NCBI GenBank assembly: GCA_902496505.1
Contig: CABVBB010000071.1
Coordinates: 1-8,260 of the forward strand
Length of the DNA: 8,260 nucleotides
Reading direction: 5' to 3'
Source of the DNA: an uncultured Peptococcaceae bacterium
GTDB lineage: Bacteria > Bacillota > Peptococcia > Peptococcales > Peptococcaceae
Every line of letters begins with the position of its first letter. The first letter of the stretch is position 1. Made by a program: the position numbers and the translations under genes. Positions 1 through 5,082 of this stretch are shown here, piece after piece. The notes below the pieces were generated by a model. It worked only from the letters and a program-made list of their open reading frames with translations. It was not told the DNA's origin and ran no database searches.

Positions 1-305
1 TGGCGGTGATCGGCATGGCGGCCAGTCAGGGCACGGAGCGGGAGAAATACGCTTCCCGAGCCGATCGGGTAGGGATGCTCATCGAGAGCGGCCAGCTGCC
101 GCCGCTGGATAAGCAGGCGCTGATCGAGGAGACAGCGCGGCTGCTCACGACTCGGCTGCTGACGGCCAAATTCGTGCAGGGCCTGCCCATTGTCGGAGTA
201 GTCGGTGCGGCGGCCAATTACCGTTTCCTAGCGGAACTCAGCCAGGCTGCGGAGATCAAGTACAAAAAACGCTATCTGCGCCGTTTGCAGCAAGAAACGC
301 GCTGA
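1..305 (+). CDS. EcsC-like protein, C-terminal fragment (5' end outside window)
   Basis: The reading frame is open from the left edge and stops with TGA at 303-305, so only about the last 100 residues are present. The fragment has a helical, charged first half and then a small-residue-rich segment (LPIVGVVGAAANYRFLAEL), followed by a basic end (KYKKRYLRRLQQ). This resembles the C-terminus of EcsC-family proteins, where an IPvvGA-GGaaNy segment precedes an A..y..RrLer tail. EcsC proteins are poorly characterised and are thought to associate with membranes. The GTG at 6 and the ATG at 15 are unlikely to be the true start because the frame stays open upstream. The next gene follows about 47 bases later on the same strand, so the two may be co-transcribed. 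The family call rests on memory of the motif and is moderately sure; the frame itself is convincing. Confidence 0.6.
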   Translation, partial: AVIGMAASQGTEREKYASRADRVGMLIESGQLPPLDKQALIEETARLLTTRLLTAKFVQGLPIVGVVGAAANYRFLAELSQAAEIKYKKRYLRRLQQETR

Positions 306-352
306 AATGGGGTATAACAATAGCGAGACAACAGTGAAAAGGAGTGAGTGCG

Positions 353-709
353 GTGATTTTGTTCATCTATTATCCCAAGTGCAGCACCTGCCAGAAGGCC
401 AAAAAGTGGCTGGAGGAAAATCACGTGGACTTTGTCGGCAGGCACATCGTCGAAGAAAATCCCAGAGCAGAAGAATTGACCCAATGGATCGCCCGCAGCG
501 GCCTGCCTGTGAAGAAATTCTTCAACACCAGCGGCCTGCGCTACAAGGAGCTTGGGCTCAAAGAGCGGCTGCCCCAAATGAGCAAGGCTGAACAGATCGC
601 TCTTTTGGCCACAGACGGCATGCTCGTCAAACGGCCCCTGGTCATCGCGGACAACGCTGTTTTGATAGGCTTCAAGGAAGACGCTTGGCGCAAGGCACTT
701 TTGGATTGA
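353..709 (+). CDS. ArsC/Spx-family protein (arsenate reductase-like, thioredoxin fold)
   Basis: This 118-residue protein has the usual length of the ArsC/Spx/YffB family. The N-terminal strand leads straight into the redox motif CSTC (residues 10-13, in YPKCSTCQKAKKW). It then has the family blocks HIVEENP (31-37), FFNTSG (56-61), YKELGLK (64-70), LLATDGMLVKRPLVI (84-98) and a final GFKEDAW. The conserved arginine-proline of KRP (93-95) is present. A CxxC motif is typical of the Spx/YffB-like branch; classical glutaredoxin-dependent ArsC uses a single catalytic cysteine, so true arsenate reduction is unproven and a thiol-redox or regulatory role is equally possible. I chose the GTG at 353 because AAAAGGAG (337-344) lies 8 bases upstream; the in-frame GTG at 344 overlaps that site. 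A TATAAC box at 313-318 could be a -10 but lacks a good -35. A strong terminator follows 4 bases after the stop. Confidence 0.88.
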   Translation: MILFIYYPKCSTCQKAKKWLEENHVDFVGRHIVEENPRAEELTQWIARSGLPVKKFFNTSGLRYKELGLKERLPQMSKAEQIALLATDGMLVKRPLVIADNAVLIGFKEDAWRKALLD

Positions 710-713
710 GCTA

Positions 714-755
714 AAAAAGGCGATAGGATACGCACTTGTATCCTATCGCCTTTTT
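714..755. terminator. Bidirectional intrinsic terminator between convergent genes
   Basis: Arms 714-731 and 738-755 are perfectly complementary over 18 bp, with a 6-base loop (GCACTT). The stem has a GC-containing core (GGCGATAGGATAC) flanked by A5 on the left and T5 on the right. It therefore ends in a U-tract on either strand. It sits 4 bases after the ArsC-like stop codon (+) and 5 bases after the MFS stop codon (-), and so serves both convergent units. Confidence 0.95.
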
Positions 756-760
756 GGTGT

Positions 761-1954
761 CTAGCGTGAGGCGCGGCCCACGAGGGCGGCTGCGGCGGCC
801 AGTGCTGCGCCGGAAGCGATCATCAGTGAGCTGAGCGGCAGATAGTCCGCCAGCGGGCCGAAGACCGCCATGCCCAGCGGCAGAAAGCCTGCATACATAG
901 CGCTCAGGAGACCAAAGATCCGGCCGTGCAGAGCAGGATCGGCAGTTTCTTGGAGCAGCGTGGTGAGTGCGGTCTGCACAGTGGTCAGCGCTATGCCGTA
1001 GCCCAGCATGAGCGCCAGATAGAGGGGGAAGGGCGGCGTGAGGCCCATGAGCGCAGCCAAGGCGCCATAGACCGTCAAAGCCAGCGCCAGCGTCCGGTTG
1101 CGGCTGGTCCGGTCGCCCCAAAGGCTCATGAGCAGGCCGCCGGCAGCCATGCCCGCGAAGCCGATCACTTCAACGATAGTCAGGTACCAATACGTTTCGC
1201 CATAGACCCGGCGCACCAAAAGCCCTGCCAGAAATCCGGCAGGCACGCTGAGGAAAACGAAGAGACCATAGATGAGGAGCAGCCTGCCGACGAAGCGCTG
1301 AGTAAAAGCGTAGGCCAGTCCTTGGCGCATATCGGCAAGCACGGACCGCTGCTCACGAGGCAGAGGATGAGCAGGCAGCGGGACGAGGAGAAAAAGGCTG
1401 ATGCCCACAGCCGCCGTGAGCACGTCCACCAAGAGAGCAGAGCGCAGAGATGCCGCGGCAAAAAGCAACCCAGCCGCAGCGGGAGCGGCGAATTGGACCA
1501 ACGACTGCATGCAGGCATTGAGCCCATTGTAGCGCATCAGCTGAGCCTCCGGCACCAGCTGCGGAATGACAGCACTCACAGCTGGCGTCTGGATGCCAGC
1601 GCCCAAGGAGCGCAGGAGCGACATGAGCAGCAGTCCGCCCAAGAGCAGGGGCTCGCTGGAAAGATGCGGGAGCGCCCAGACCATAGCCAGCGTGACCAGG
1701 GCGATAGCAGCATCCGCTGCGATGATCAGCGTCTTGCGGTCATAGCGGTCAGCCCAGACGCCGCCCCAAAATGAAATGACAAACTGCGGCAGATATGCAC
1801 AGACCGAAAAAGCCGCCACCCATGCGCCGGAAGCAGTCTGCATCGTCACATACCAGATCACAGCCATCTGCACCAGGGTGGAACCAAAGAGCGTGATGCA
1901 TTGGCTGACCAGAAAGAGCAGGATCTGCCGCTGCCAAGGGCTGTGTTGCTTCAT
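761..1954 (-). CDS. MFS transporter, DHA3-like drug exporter
   Basis: This 397-residue protein is highly hydrophobic with about 12 predicted membrane segments, the normal size for the major facilitator superfamily. The loop between segments 2 and 3 carries the MFS motif A as GGVWADRYDRK (residues 64-74), and the matching second-half loop reads SLWGDRTSRNR. The start (SQCITLFGSTLVQMAVIWYVT) and the overall pattern resemble the DHA3 / macrolide-efflux branch of proton-driven exporters. The substrate cannot be read from the sequence. I chose the ATG at 1954 because an SD-like AAGGGGGTGAT lies just upstream and because it overlaps the stop of the AraC-GNAT gene as ATGA, implying translational coupling. 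An upstream in-frame start at 2002 would add 16 residues inside that gene and is unlikely. Transcription ends at the shared bidirectional terminator. Confidence 0.88.
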   Translation of the reverse strand: MKQHSPWQRQILLFLVSQCITLFGSTLVQMAVIWYVTMQTASGAWVAAFSVCAYLPQFVISFWGGVWADRYDRKTLIIAADAAIALVTLAMVWALPHLSSEPLLLGGLLLMSLLRSLGAGIQTPAVSAVIPQLVPEAQLMRYNGLNACMQSLVQFAAPAAAGLLFAAASLRSALLVDVLTAAVGISLFLLVPLPAHPLPREQRSVLADMRQGLAYAFTQRFVGRLLLIYGLFVFLSVPAGFLAGLLVRRVYGETYWYLTIVEVIGFAGMAAGGLLMSLWGDRTSRNRTLALALTVYGALAALMGLTPPFPLYLALMLGYGIALTTVQTALTTLLQETADPALHGRIFGLLSAMYAGFLPLGMAVFGPLADYLPLSSLMIASGAALAAAAALVGRASR

Positions 1955-2790
1955 CGGATCACCCCCTTGGGCAGCACGAACCGCTGCGTTGGATAGCCCC
2001 ATTCCACCAAGAGCTCATCCGCCGTAAAACCCAGCTGCTGCCACAGTTGGCGGTAGCCCGTATCAGCCCGGTCGCGGGCGCGGAAGGTGGTCGTATTGAT
2101 GGCGCGGCCAGGCAGATACTCTCGACAGAGTTTTTCCAGAAAAAGCCGCGCTAAGCCTCTCCGGCGATACTGCGGGTGCACGCCGAAAAATTCGATGCTG
2201 CCGATATTCGGCGCGAAGATCATGGCCCCGATAGCCAGCGTACCATCGGTGAGGATCAGCGCCCGTTTGTCGCTGATAGAGCGCGCAAGCTGCCGGCGAT
2301 AGTCCGCTTCGTCCAGATAAGGATAACCATCCACCACGGAGTCGACCAGCGCCAGCCAAGCGGCAATATCCGCCTGCACCGCCGGGCGGATATCCTCCTG
2401 GCGGAATGAGCGGCAAGCGGTCTGCGGCTGGAGGGCAAAGGGCAGCTGCAAAGGATAATACACCTGCTGATAGCGATACTGCGCAGGCGGCAGCTTATAT
2501 AGGGCCTTGAAGGCCGCGCTGAAGGACTGCTGGCTCGCGTAGCCGCATCCTAGAGCGATATCCAGGATAGGCGCCTCTGTCACGATGAGATACTTGGCGG
2601 CCTGAGTGATCTGCCTGCGCACAGCATAGCTACACAGCGTTTGCCCTGTACAGGCGGCAAAGGACCGGTGCAGATGATAAGGCGAATAATGGACTGCTGC
2701 TGCGATAGCCTCAAGCGTCAGCTTTTGTTCCAAATGGCTCTCGATATACTCAAGAGCAGCCTGTACGCCAGCTGGTGTTGAGCAAGTCAT
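1951..2790 (-). CDS. AraC-type regulator fused to GNAT N-acetyltransferase
   Basis: This 279-residue protein has two domains. Residues 1-110 form an AraC/XylS DNA-binding domain: a first helix-turn-helix around 23-45 (LTLEAIAAAVHYSPYHLHRSF) and a second around 73-97, with the signature IALGCGYASQQSFSAAFKA. Residues about 125-279 form a GNAT acetyltransferase, with acetyl-CoA-binding motif A as FGVHPQYRRRGLARLFLEKL (202-221) and a late W..LGF motif (250-255). AraC-GNAT fusions occur in Firmicutes; the GNAT part may sense or modify the compound exported by the downstream MFS protein, but that is inference. The ATG at 2790 follows AAAGGAGG with a 10-base spacer. The stop overlaps the MFS start (ATGA). 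The SD may be masked by an upstream complementary segment in the leader. No sensory cupin or other N-terminal domain is present. Confidence 0.88.
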   Translation of the reverse strand: MTCSTPAGVQAALEYIESHLEQKLTLEAIAAAVHYSPYHLHRSFAACTGQTLCSYAVRRQITQAAKYLIVTEAPILDIALGCGYASQQSFSAAFKALYKLPPAQYRYQQVYYPLQLPFALQPQTACRSFRQEDIRPAVQADIAAWLALVDSVVDGYPYLDEADYRRQLARSISDKRALILTDGTLAIGAMIFAPNIGSIEFFGVHPQYRRRGLARLFLEKLCREYLPGRAINTTTFRARDRADTGYRQLWQQLGFTADELLVEWGYPTQRFVLPKGVIR

Positions 2791-2861
2791 GGCTTAGCGC
2801 CTCCTTTCTTAACAAGCATACCATAGGGCGGGCGAGTTGTTTTAAGCATTCTTGCGCATTT

Positions 2862-2909
2862 GGCAAAAAGACAGAAGGCGCATTCCAGCGTGGAGCTCAT
2901 CTTTTTGCC
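2862..2909. repeat. 10-bp perfect inverted repeat
   Basis: GGCAAAAAGA (2862-2871) and TCTTTTTGCC (2900-2909) are exact inverse complements separated by 28 bases. They correspond to segments 3 and 2 of the proposed - strand attenuator. The interval also contains a small CCA-GCG-TGG dyad. There is no T-tract after either arm in a position typical of an intrinsic terminator. Confidence 0.7.
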
Positions 2910-2946
2910 GTGTGCCGTTGATCTGCCTGATCGGGCAAATGGATTT

Positions 2947-2958
2947 TTATTTTAACAT
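2947..2958 (-). CDS. Possible three-codon leader ORF (M-L-K)
   Basis: On the - strand a perfect SD, AAGGAGG (2972-2966), stands 7 bases before ATG TTA AAA TAA. No longer reading frame follows that start. It lies about 155 bases ahead of the AraC-GNAT start and directly before the complementary segments of the leader. It could be a regulatory uORF on which a stalled ribosome would cover segment 1. Alternatively it could be the residue of a deleted gene, or a chance SD. Very short uORFs are known in antibiotic-responsive leaders, but nothing here proves translation. Confidence 0.35.
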   Translation of the reverse strand: MLK

Positions 2959-3045
2959 ATCAAAGCCTCCTTCTCAACGCTTGCGGATGAGTTGGCAGAA
3001 GATGGCTCTGATGGGTCAGGTCGTGTCGTTGCTGTAAAAATGCGC

Positions 3046-3074
3046 TTGACAGATAAATACTTCGGGTATAGAAT
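3046..3074 (+). promoter_or_regulatory. Sigma-A promoter of the marR gene
   Basis: A perfect -35 box TTGACA (3046-3051) and a -10 box TAGAAT (3069-3074, one mismatch) are separated by the optimal 17 bases. The predicted start of transcription is near 3081, about 33 bases before the marR ATG. The shifted TATAGA (3067-3072) would give a poorer 15-base spacer. Dyad operators overlap the -10 and the start point. Confidence 0.85.
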
Positions 3075-3100
3075 TAAATTAGTTCGAACGACGAAGTATT
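3056..3100. promoter_or_regulatory. Candidate double MarR operator on the marR promoter
   Basis: Two adjacent 23-bp dyads of the form AATACTTC-N7-GAAGTATT can be drawn. Site 1 (3056-3078) has a perfect left arm AATACTTC and a weak right arm GAATTAAA. Site 2 (3078-3100) has a left arm ATTAGTTC (6 of 8) and a perfect right arm GAAGTATT. The outer 9 bases, AATACTTCG at 3056-3064 and CGAAGTATT at 3092-3100, are exact inverse complements, and GTTCGAAC (3082-3089) is a perfect 8-bp palindrome. The sites are 22 bp apart (about two helical turns) and cover the -10 and the start point. This is the position expected for autorepression by a MarR dimer. Confidence 0.55.
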
Positions 3101-3113
3101 GGAGCGGCCGTTT

Positions 3114-3605
3114 ATGGAGAGACAAGCAAGTGATTGGCAAAATGGGATCATCGATTATCTGGAGAGCATCAGGCAGCTATTGGCCCCTGAGATCTGGGAA
3201 AATATCCTGCTGGACTGCTCAAAGAATGAGGTATTTGTCTTGTTGGATCTGCTGCGGCAGGGCGAGGTCACGATGTCTGAGCTGGCAGGATATCTGCAGG
3301 TGCCCTTAAACACAGTGACTGGCATCATCACGCGCATGGAAAAGAAGCAGCTGGTGGAGCGCAGGCGCAGTCCCAGTGACAAACGGGTCGTGACCGTGAC
3401 CTTGACCACACTAGGTAAGCAGCAGATAGATCAGATCATGGCGCAGCTTGCAGACTATGCCCAGCTGATCTTAGGCGAGCTGACCGCCCAGGAGAGAGCA
3501 GTGCTGCTCAAGCTTTTTAAGCGGCTGCCGATGATCCTGCGGCAAACGCCGACAAAGGCAGAAGTCCCGCAGGCAGCGGGCGTCAAAAAAATCATCGTGG
3601 AGTAA
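3114..3605 (+). CDS. MarR-family transcriptional regulator with C-terminal tail
   Basis: This 163-residue protein has the MarR winged-helix fold. A dimerisation helix spans about 8-30, the DNA-binding helices about 52-80 (VTMSELAGYLQVPLNTVTGI followed by ITRMEKKQLVER), and the wing about 83-98 with the hallmark S-P-S-DKR-VVTVTLT. C-terminal dimerisation helices span about 102-143. A tail of about 20 residues extends past the fold and ends KKIIVE. The ATG at 3114 is 9 bases after GGAG (3101-3104); a TTG at 3099 would consume that SD and is less likely. It is first in the ArsA cluster, and its own promoter and the gap before the next gene share similar dyads, so autorepression plus control of the ATPase genes is inferred. 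A ligand or redox signal is not visible; there is a single cysteine (Cys35). Family assignment is firm; target genes are inferred. Confidence 0.9.
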   Translation: MERQASDWQNGIIDYLESIRQLLAPEIWENILLDCSKNEVFVLLDLLRQGEVTMSELAGYLQVPLNTVTGIITRMEKKQLVERRRSPSDKRVVTVTLTTLGKQQIDQIMAQLADYAQLILGELTAQERAVLLKLFKRLPMILRQTPTKAEVPQAAGVKKIIVE

Positions 3606-3610
3606 CGAAC

Positions 3611-3642
3611 GAGACGGTTACCGAAAGGCAGCCGTTTCTTTT
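3611..3642 (+). terminator. Intrinsic terminator or attenuator after marR
   Basis: Bases 3611-3619 pair with 3630-3638 (9 bp including two G.U pairs). One mismatch later, an inner CC-GAAA-GG closes on a GNRA tetraloop (3621-3628). Only four T residues follow (3639-3642). The weak U-tract and G.U pairs suggest partial termination, letting some marR transcripts continue into the ATPase genes. Confidence 0.5.
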
Positions 3643-3686
3643 GAAAAAATACTTCGATGCAAGAAATATTCTGCCTGCGAAATATT
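3641..3686 (+). promoter_or_regulatory. Third MarR-like dyad and weak promoter before the ATPase operon
   Basis: AATACTTC (3648-3655), 7 bases, then GAAATATT (3663-3670) forms a 23-bp dyad with 7 of 8 arm positions complementary. Its left 9 bases, AATACTTCG, are identical to 3056-3064 on the marR promoter. A further half-site CGAAATATT lies at 3678-3686. A TTGAAA (3641-3646) could be a -35, but possible -10 boxes (AATATT at 18 bases, TATTCT at 20) are poor. The shared site indicates common control by the adjacent MarR protein; a separate promoter here is less certain. Confidence 0.45.
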
Positions 3687-3698
3687 AAGGAGGCTATC

Positions 3699-4865
3699 AT
3701 GACAAGAATAGTGATATTTACTGGTAAGGGCGGCGTAGGCAAAACGACCATTGCTGCGGCGCATGCTTGGCAGTCAGCGCAGAGGGGCAGCCGGACGCTT
3801 TTGGTCAGTACCGATATGGCGCATAATCTGGGCGATCTGTTTGGACGCAGGATAGGCCGGGAAGAGACAGAGATCATGCCGGGACTGACTGCACTGGAGC
3901 TGGATCCCGAATATATCCTGCAGCAGGACTATAGAGATCTGATGCAGGCACTGGGACGGATGCTGGGGGCAAGTGAAGCGTCTGAGATCAGGCTGCCGGG
4001 AATGGAAAATTTGTTTGCATTGCTCAAACTGCTGACCCTTTATGAAAGCGGCCGCTACGAGCATATCATCGTGGATTGTGCACCGACGGGAGAGACGCTG
4101 GCGCTGCTCAAGCTGCCGGAATTGCTCAGCTGGTATATGGAGCGCTTTTTCCCATTGGGCAAATTGGCAGTCAGGGTGCTTTCGCCTCTTTCCAAGAAAG
4201 TTTTCCAAATGGAGCTGCCGGATACAAACGCCATGAATGATATCGAGCGTTTGTACAGCCGCCTTCTGGCGCTGCAAAATGTGCTCAAAGACGCTCAGGT
4301 GACCTCCGTACGGCTGGTGACGCTGGCTGAAAAAATGGTGGTGGAGGAAACTAAGCGCAGTTATATGTATCTCAATCTGTACGGTTATCAGGTCGATGGA
4401 TTGTATATCAATCGTGTCCTGCCTCGGGATATAGCGGAGCCATTTTTTGCGCAGTGGCGCAATATTCAGGAGGCATATATCAAGGAACTGACTGCCGTCT
4501 TTGGTCATCTGCCCATCATCGAGCTGCCCTGGTATGAGACAGATATCTGCGGACAAGAGTCCCTGCAGCGGCTGGCGGAGGAGGTACTGGACAGACAGGA
4601 GCTTTTCAGCGTCCGGCCAAGGGTGGAGCATGAGCGCTATCTGCCGGCAGCAGACGGGTATCTGCTGATCCTTTATCTGCCTTTGGTGCAGAAGGAAGCG
4701 CTGGAGGTCTACCGATCGGCAACCGATCTGATCGTACGTATAGGCAATTTTAAACGCAGTATCCCGCTACCCAACAGCTTGAGGCATGCGGAGATCGTTT
4801 CGGCCCGATTGGCTGACCAAGAGCTCACCGTCCATCTGCGTGAGGAGGTCCCACATGAAAAGTGA
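3699..4865 (+). CDS. ArsA/Get3-family ATPase with C-terminal alpha-crystallin-like domain (first copy)
   Basis: This 388-residue, single-half ArsA-type P-loop ATPase is probably cytoplasmic and dimeric. Motifs in order: deviant Walker A GKGGVGKT (9-16) with the intradimer signature lysine, switch I as STDMAHN (37-43) with the catalytic aspartate kept, switch II as DCAPTGET (126-133), and a nucleotide-base motif YINR (236-239). Residues about 313-382 form a beta-rich ArsA_HSP20-type domain. Only Cys127 and Cys284 are present, so neither the three metal-binding cysteines of arsenite-pump ArsA nor the CxxC of Get3 is there. The relatives with this domain order include plant/cyanobacterial Get3d-type proteins, whose clients are poorly defined. 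The ATG at 3699 follows AAGGAGG by 5 bases; upstream ATG 3657 lies in the operator region. The 3' end overlaps the next ORF by 11 bases, indicating a tight operon. Confidence 0.9.
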   Translation: MTRIVIFTGKGGVGKTTIAAAHAWQSAQRGSRTLLVSTDMAHNLGDLFGRRIGREETEIMPGLTALELDPEYILQQDYRDLMQALGRMLGASEASEIRLPGMENLFALLKLLTLYESGRYEHIIVDCAPTGETLALLKLPELLSWYMERFFPLGKLAVRVLSPLSKKVFQMELPDTNAMNDIERLYSRLLALQNVLKDAQVTSVRLVTLAEKMVVEETKRSYMYLNLYGYQVDGLYINRVLPRDIAEPFFAQWRNIQEAYIKELTAVFGHLPIIELPWYETDICGQESLQRLAEEVLDRQELFSVRPRVEHERYLPAADGYLLILYLPLVQKEALEVYRSATDLIVRIGNFKRSIPLPNSLRHAEIVSARLADQELTVHLREEVPHEK

Positions 4866-5079
4866 TGTCGTGCAGAAGCTTCTGCTGGCGAAACAGCTGG
4901 AAGCAGAAGCTTTACTGATGCTGCTGCCGCCGGAGACGGAGAAACGTGTAAAAGAAGCCGCTTATCTGGCAGGCAGAGCGCTCTGCGCCATAGGCGCAAG
5001 TCCCGCCCCCGCTGAGCAGCTATCCACAGCCGGCAAGCAGACTGCAAAGACCAAAAAGATCACCATCGAGGAGGAATAA
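4855..5079 (+). CDS. Unrecognised 74-aa protein encoded between the two ATPases
   Basis: The ATG at 4855 lies 6 bases after GAGGAGG (4842-4848), and the ORF overlaps the upstream ATPase gene by 11 bases. The stop is 3 bases before the GTG of the second ATPase, whose SD lies inside this ORF's last codons. Tight packing on both sides with good ribosome binding sites supports a real gene. Residues 2-24 and 27-47 look like two amphipathic helices (KLLLAKQLEAEALLMLL; EKRVKEAAYLAGRALCAIGA) joined at a PPE turn. A low-complexity linker (48-66, rich in A/P/S/T/K) follows, then the tail KKITIEEE. There is one cysteine (Cys44) and no signal peptide or membrane segment. I do not recognise the family. 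An adaptor, escort or client of the flanking ATPases is a reasonable guess; the I-T-I at 69-71 could dock on their alpha-crystallin-like domains. Confidence 0.75.
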   Translation: MKSDVVQKLLLAKQLEAEALLMLLPPETEKRVKEAAYLAGRALCAIGASPAPAEQLSTAGKQTAKTKKITIEEE

Positions 5080-5082
5080 CGC

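Larger units (their letters stand above)
2797..2975 (-). promoter_or_regulatory. Candidate translational attenuator leader of the AraC-GNAT/MFS operon
   Basis: Read as - strand RNA, four segments occur in order. Segment 1 (2939-2934, TTTGCC) lies just after a three-codon ORF. Segment 2 (2909-2900) is GGCAAAAAGA. Segment 3 (2881-2862) contains GCGCCTTCTGTCTT running into TCTTTTTGCC. Segment 4 (2810-2797) is AAGAAAGGAGGCGC, which includes the SD of the AraC-GNAT gene. Segments 3 and 4 pair at 13 of 14 positions (one G.U) and would hide the SD. Segments 2 and 3 pair perfectly over 10 bp and would release it. Segments 1 and 2 pair over 6 bp. This is the logic of erm-type attenuators. The complementarities are seen directly; the mechanism is inference. 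No convincing - strand promoter was found upstream. Confidence 0.45.

Noticed and set aside
307..591. 94-aa + frame overlapping the ArsC-like gene
   Set aside because: Out-of-frame overlap with a clear thioredoxin-fold family member that has the better SD.
926..1774. 282-aa open frame on + across the MFS gene
   Set aside because: It is antisense to a convincing membrane transporter, very rich in R/Q/E/H from reversed codons, and has no SD or family motif.
2852..3037. Short + frames and a protein-like stretch (LADELAEDGSDGSGRVVAVKMR, read near 2980-3045) in the gap before marR
   Set aside because: No SD or start is placed for it, and the frame runs through the marR promoter. It could be a gene remnant, but it cannot be supported.
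3774..4631. 285-aa open frame on - across the first ATPase gene
   Set aside because: Antisense shadow of an ArsA-type gene with all motifs intact; composition (H, Q, L rich) is that of a reverse frame.
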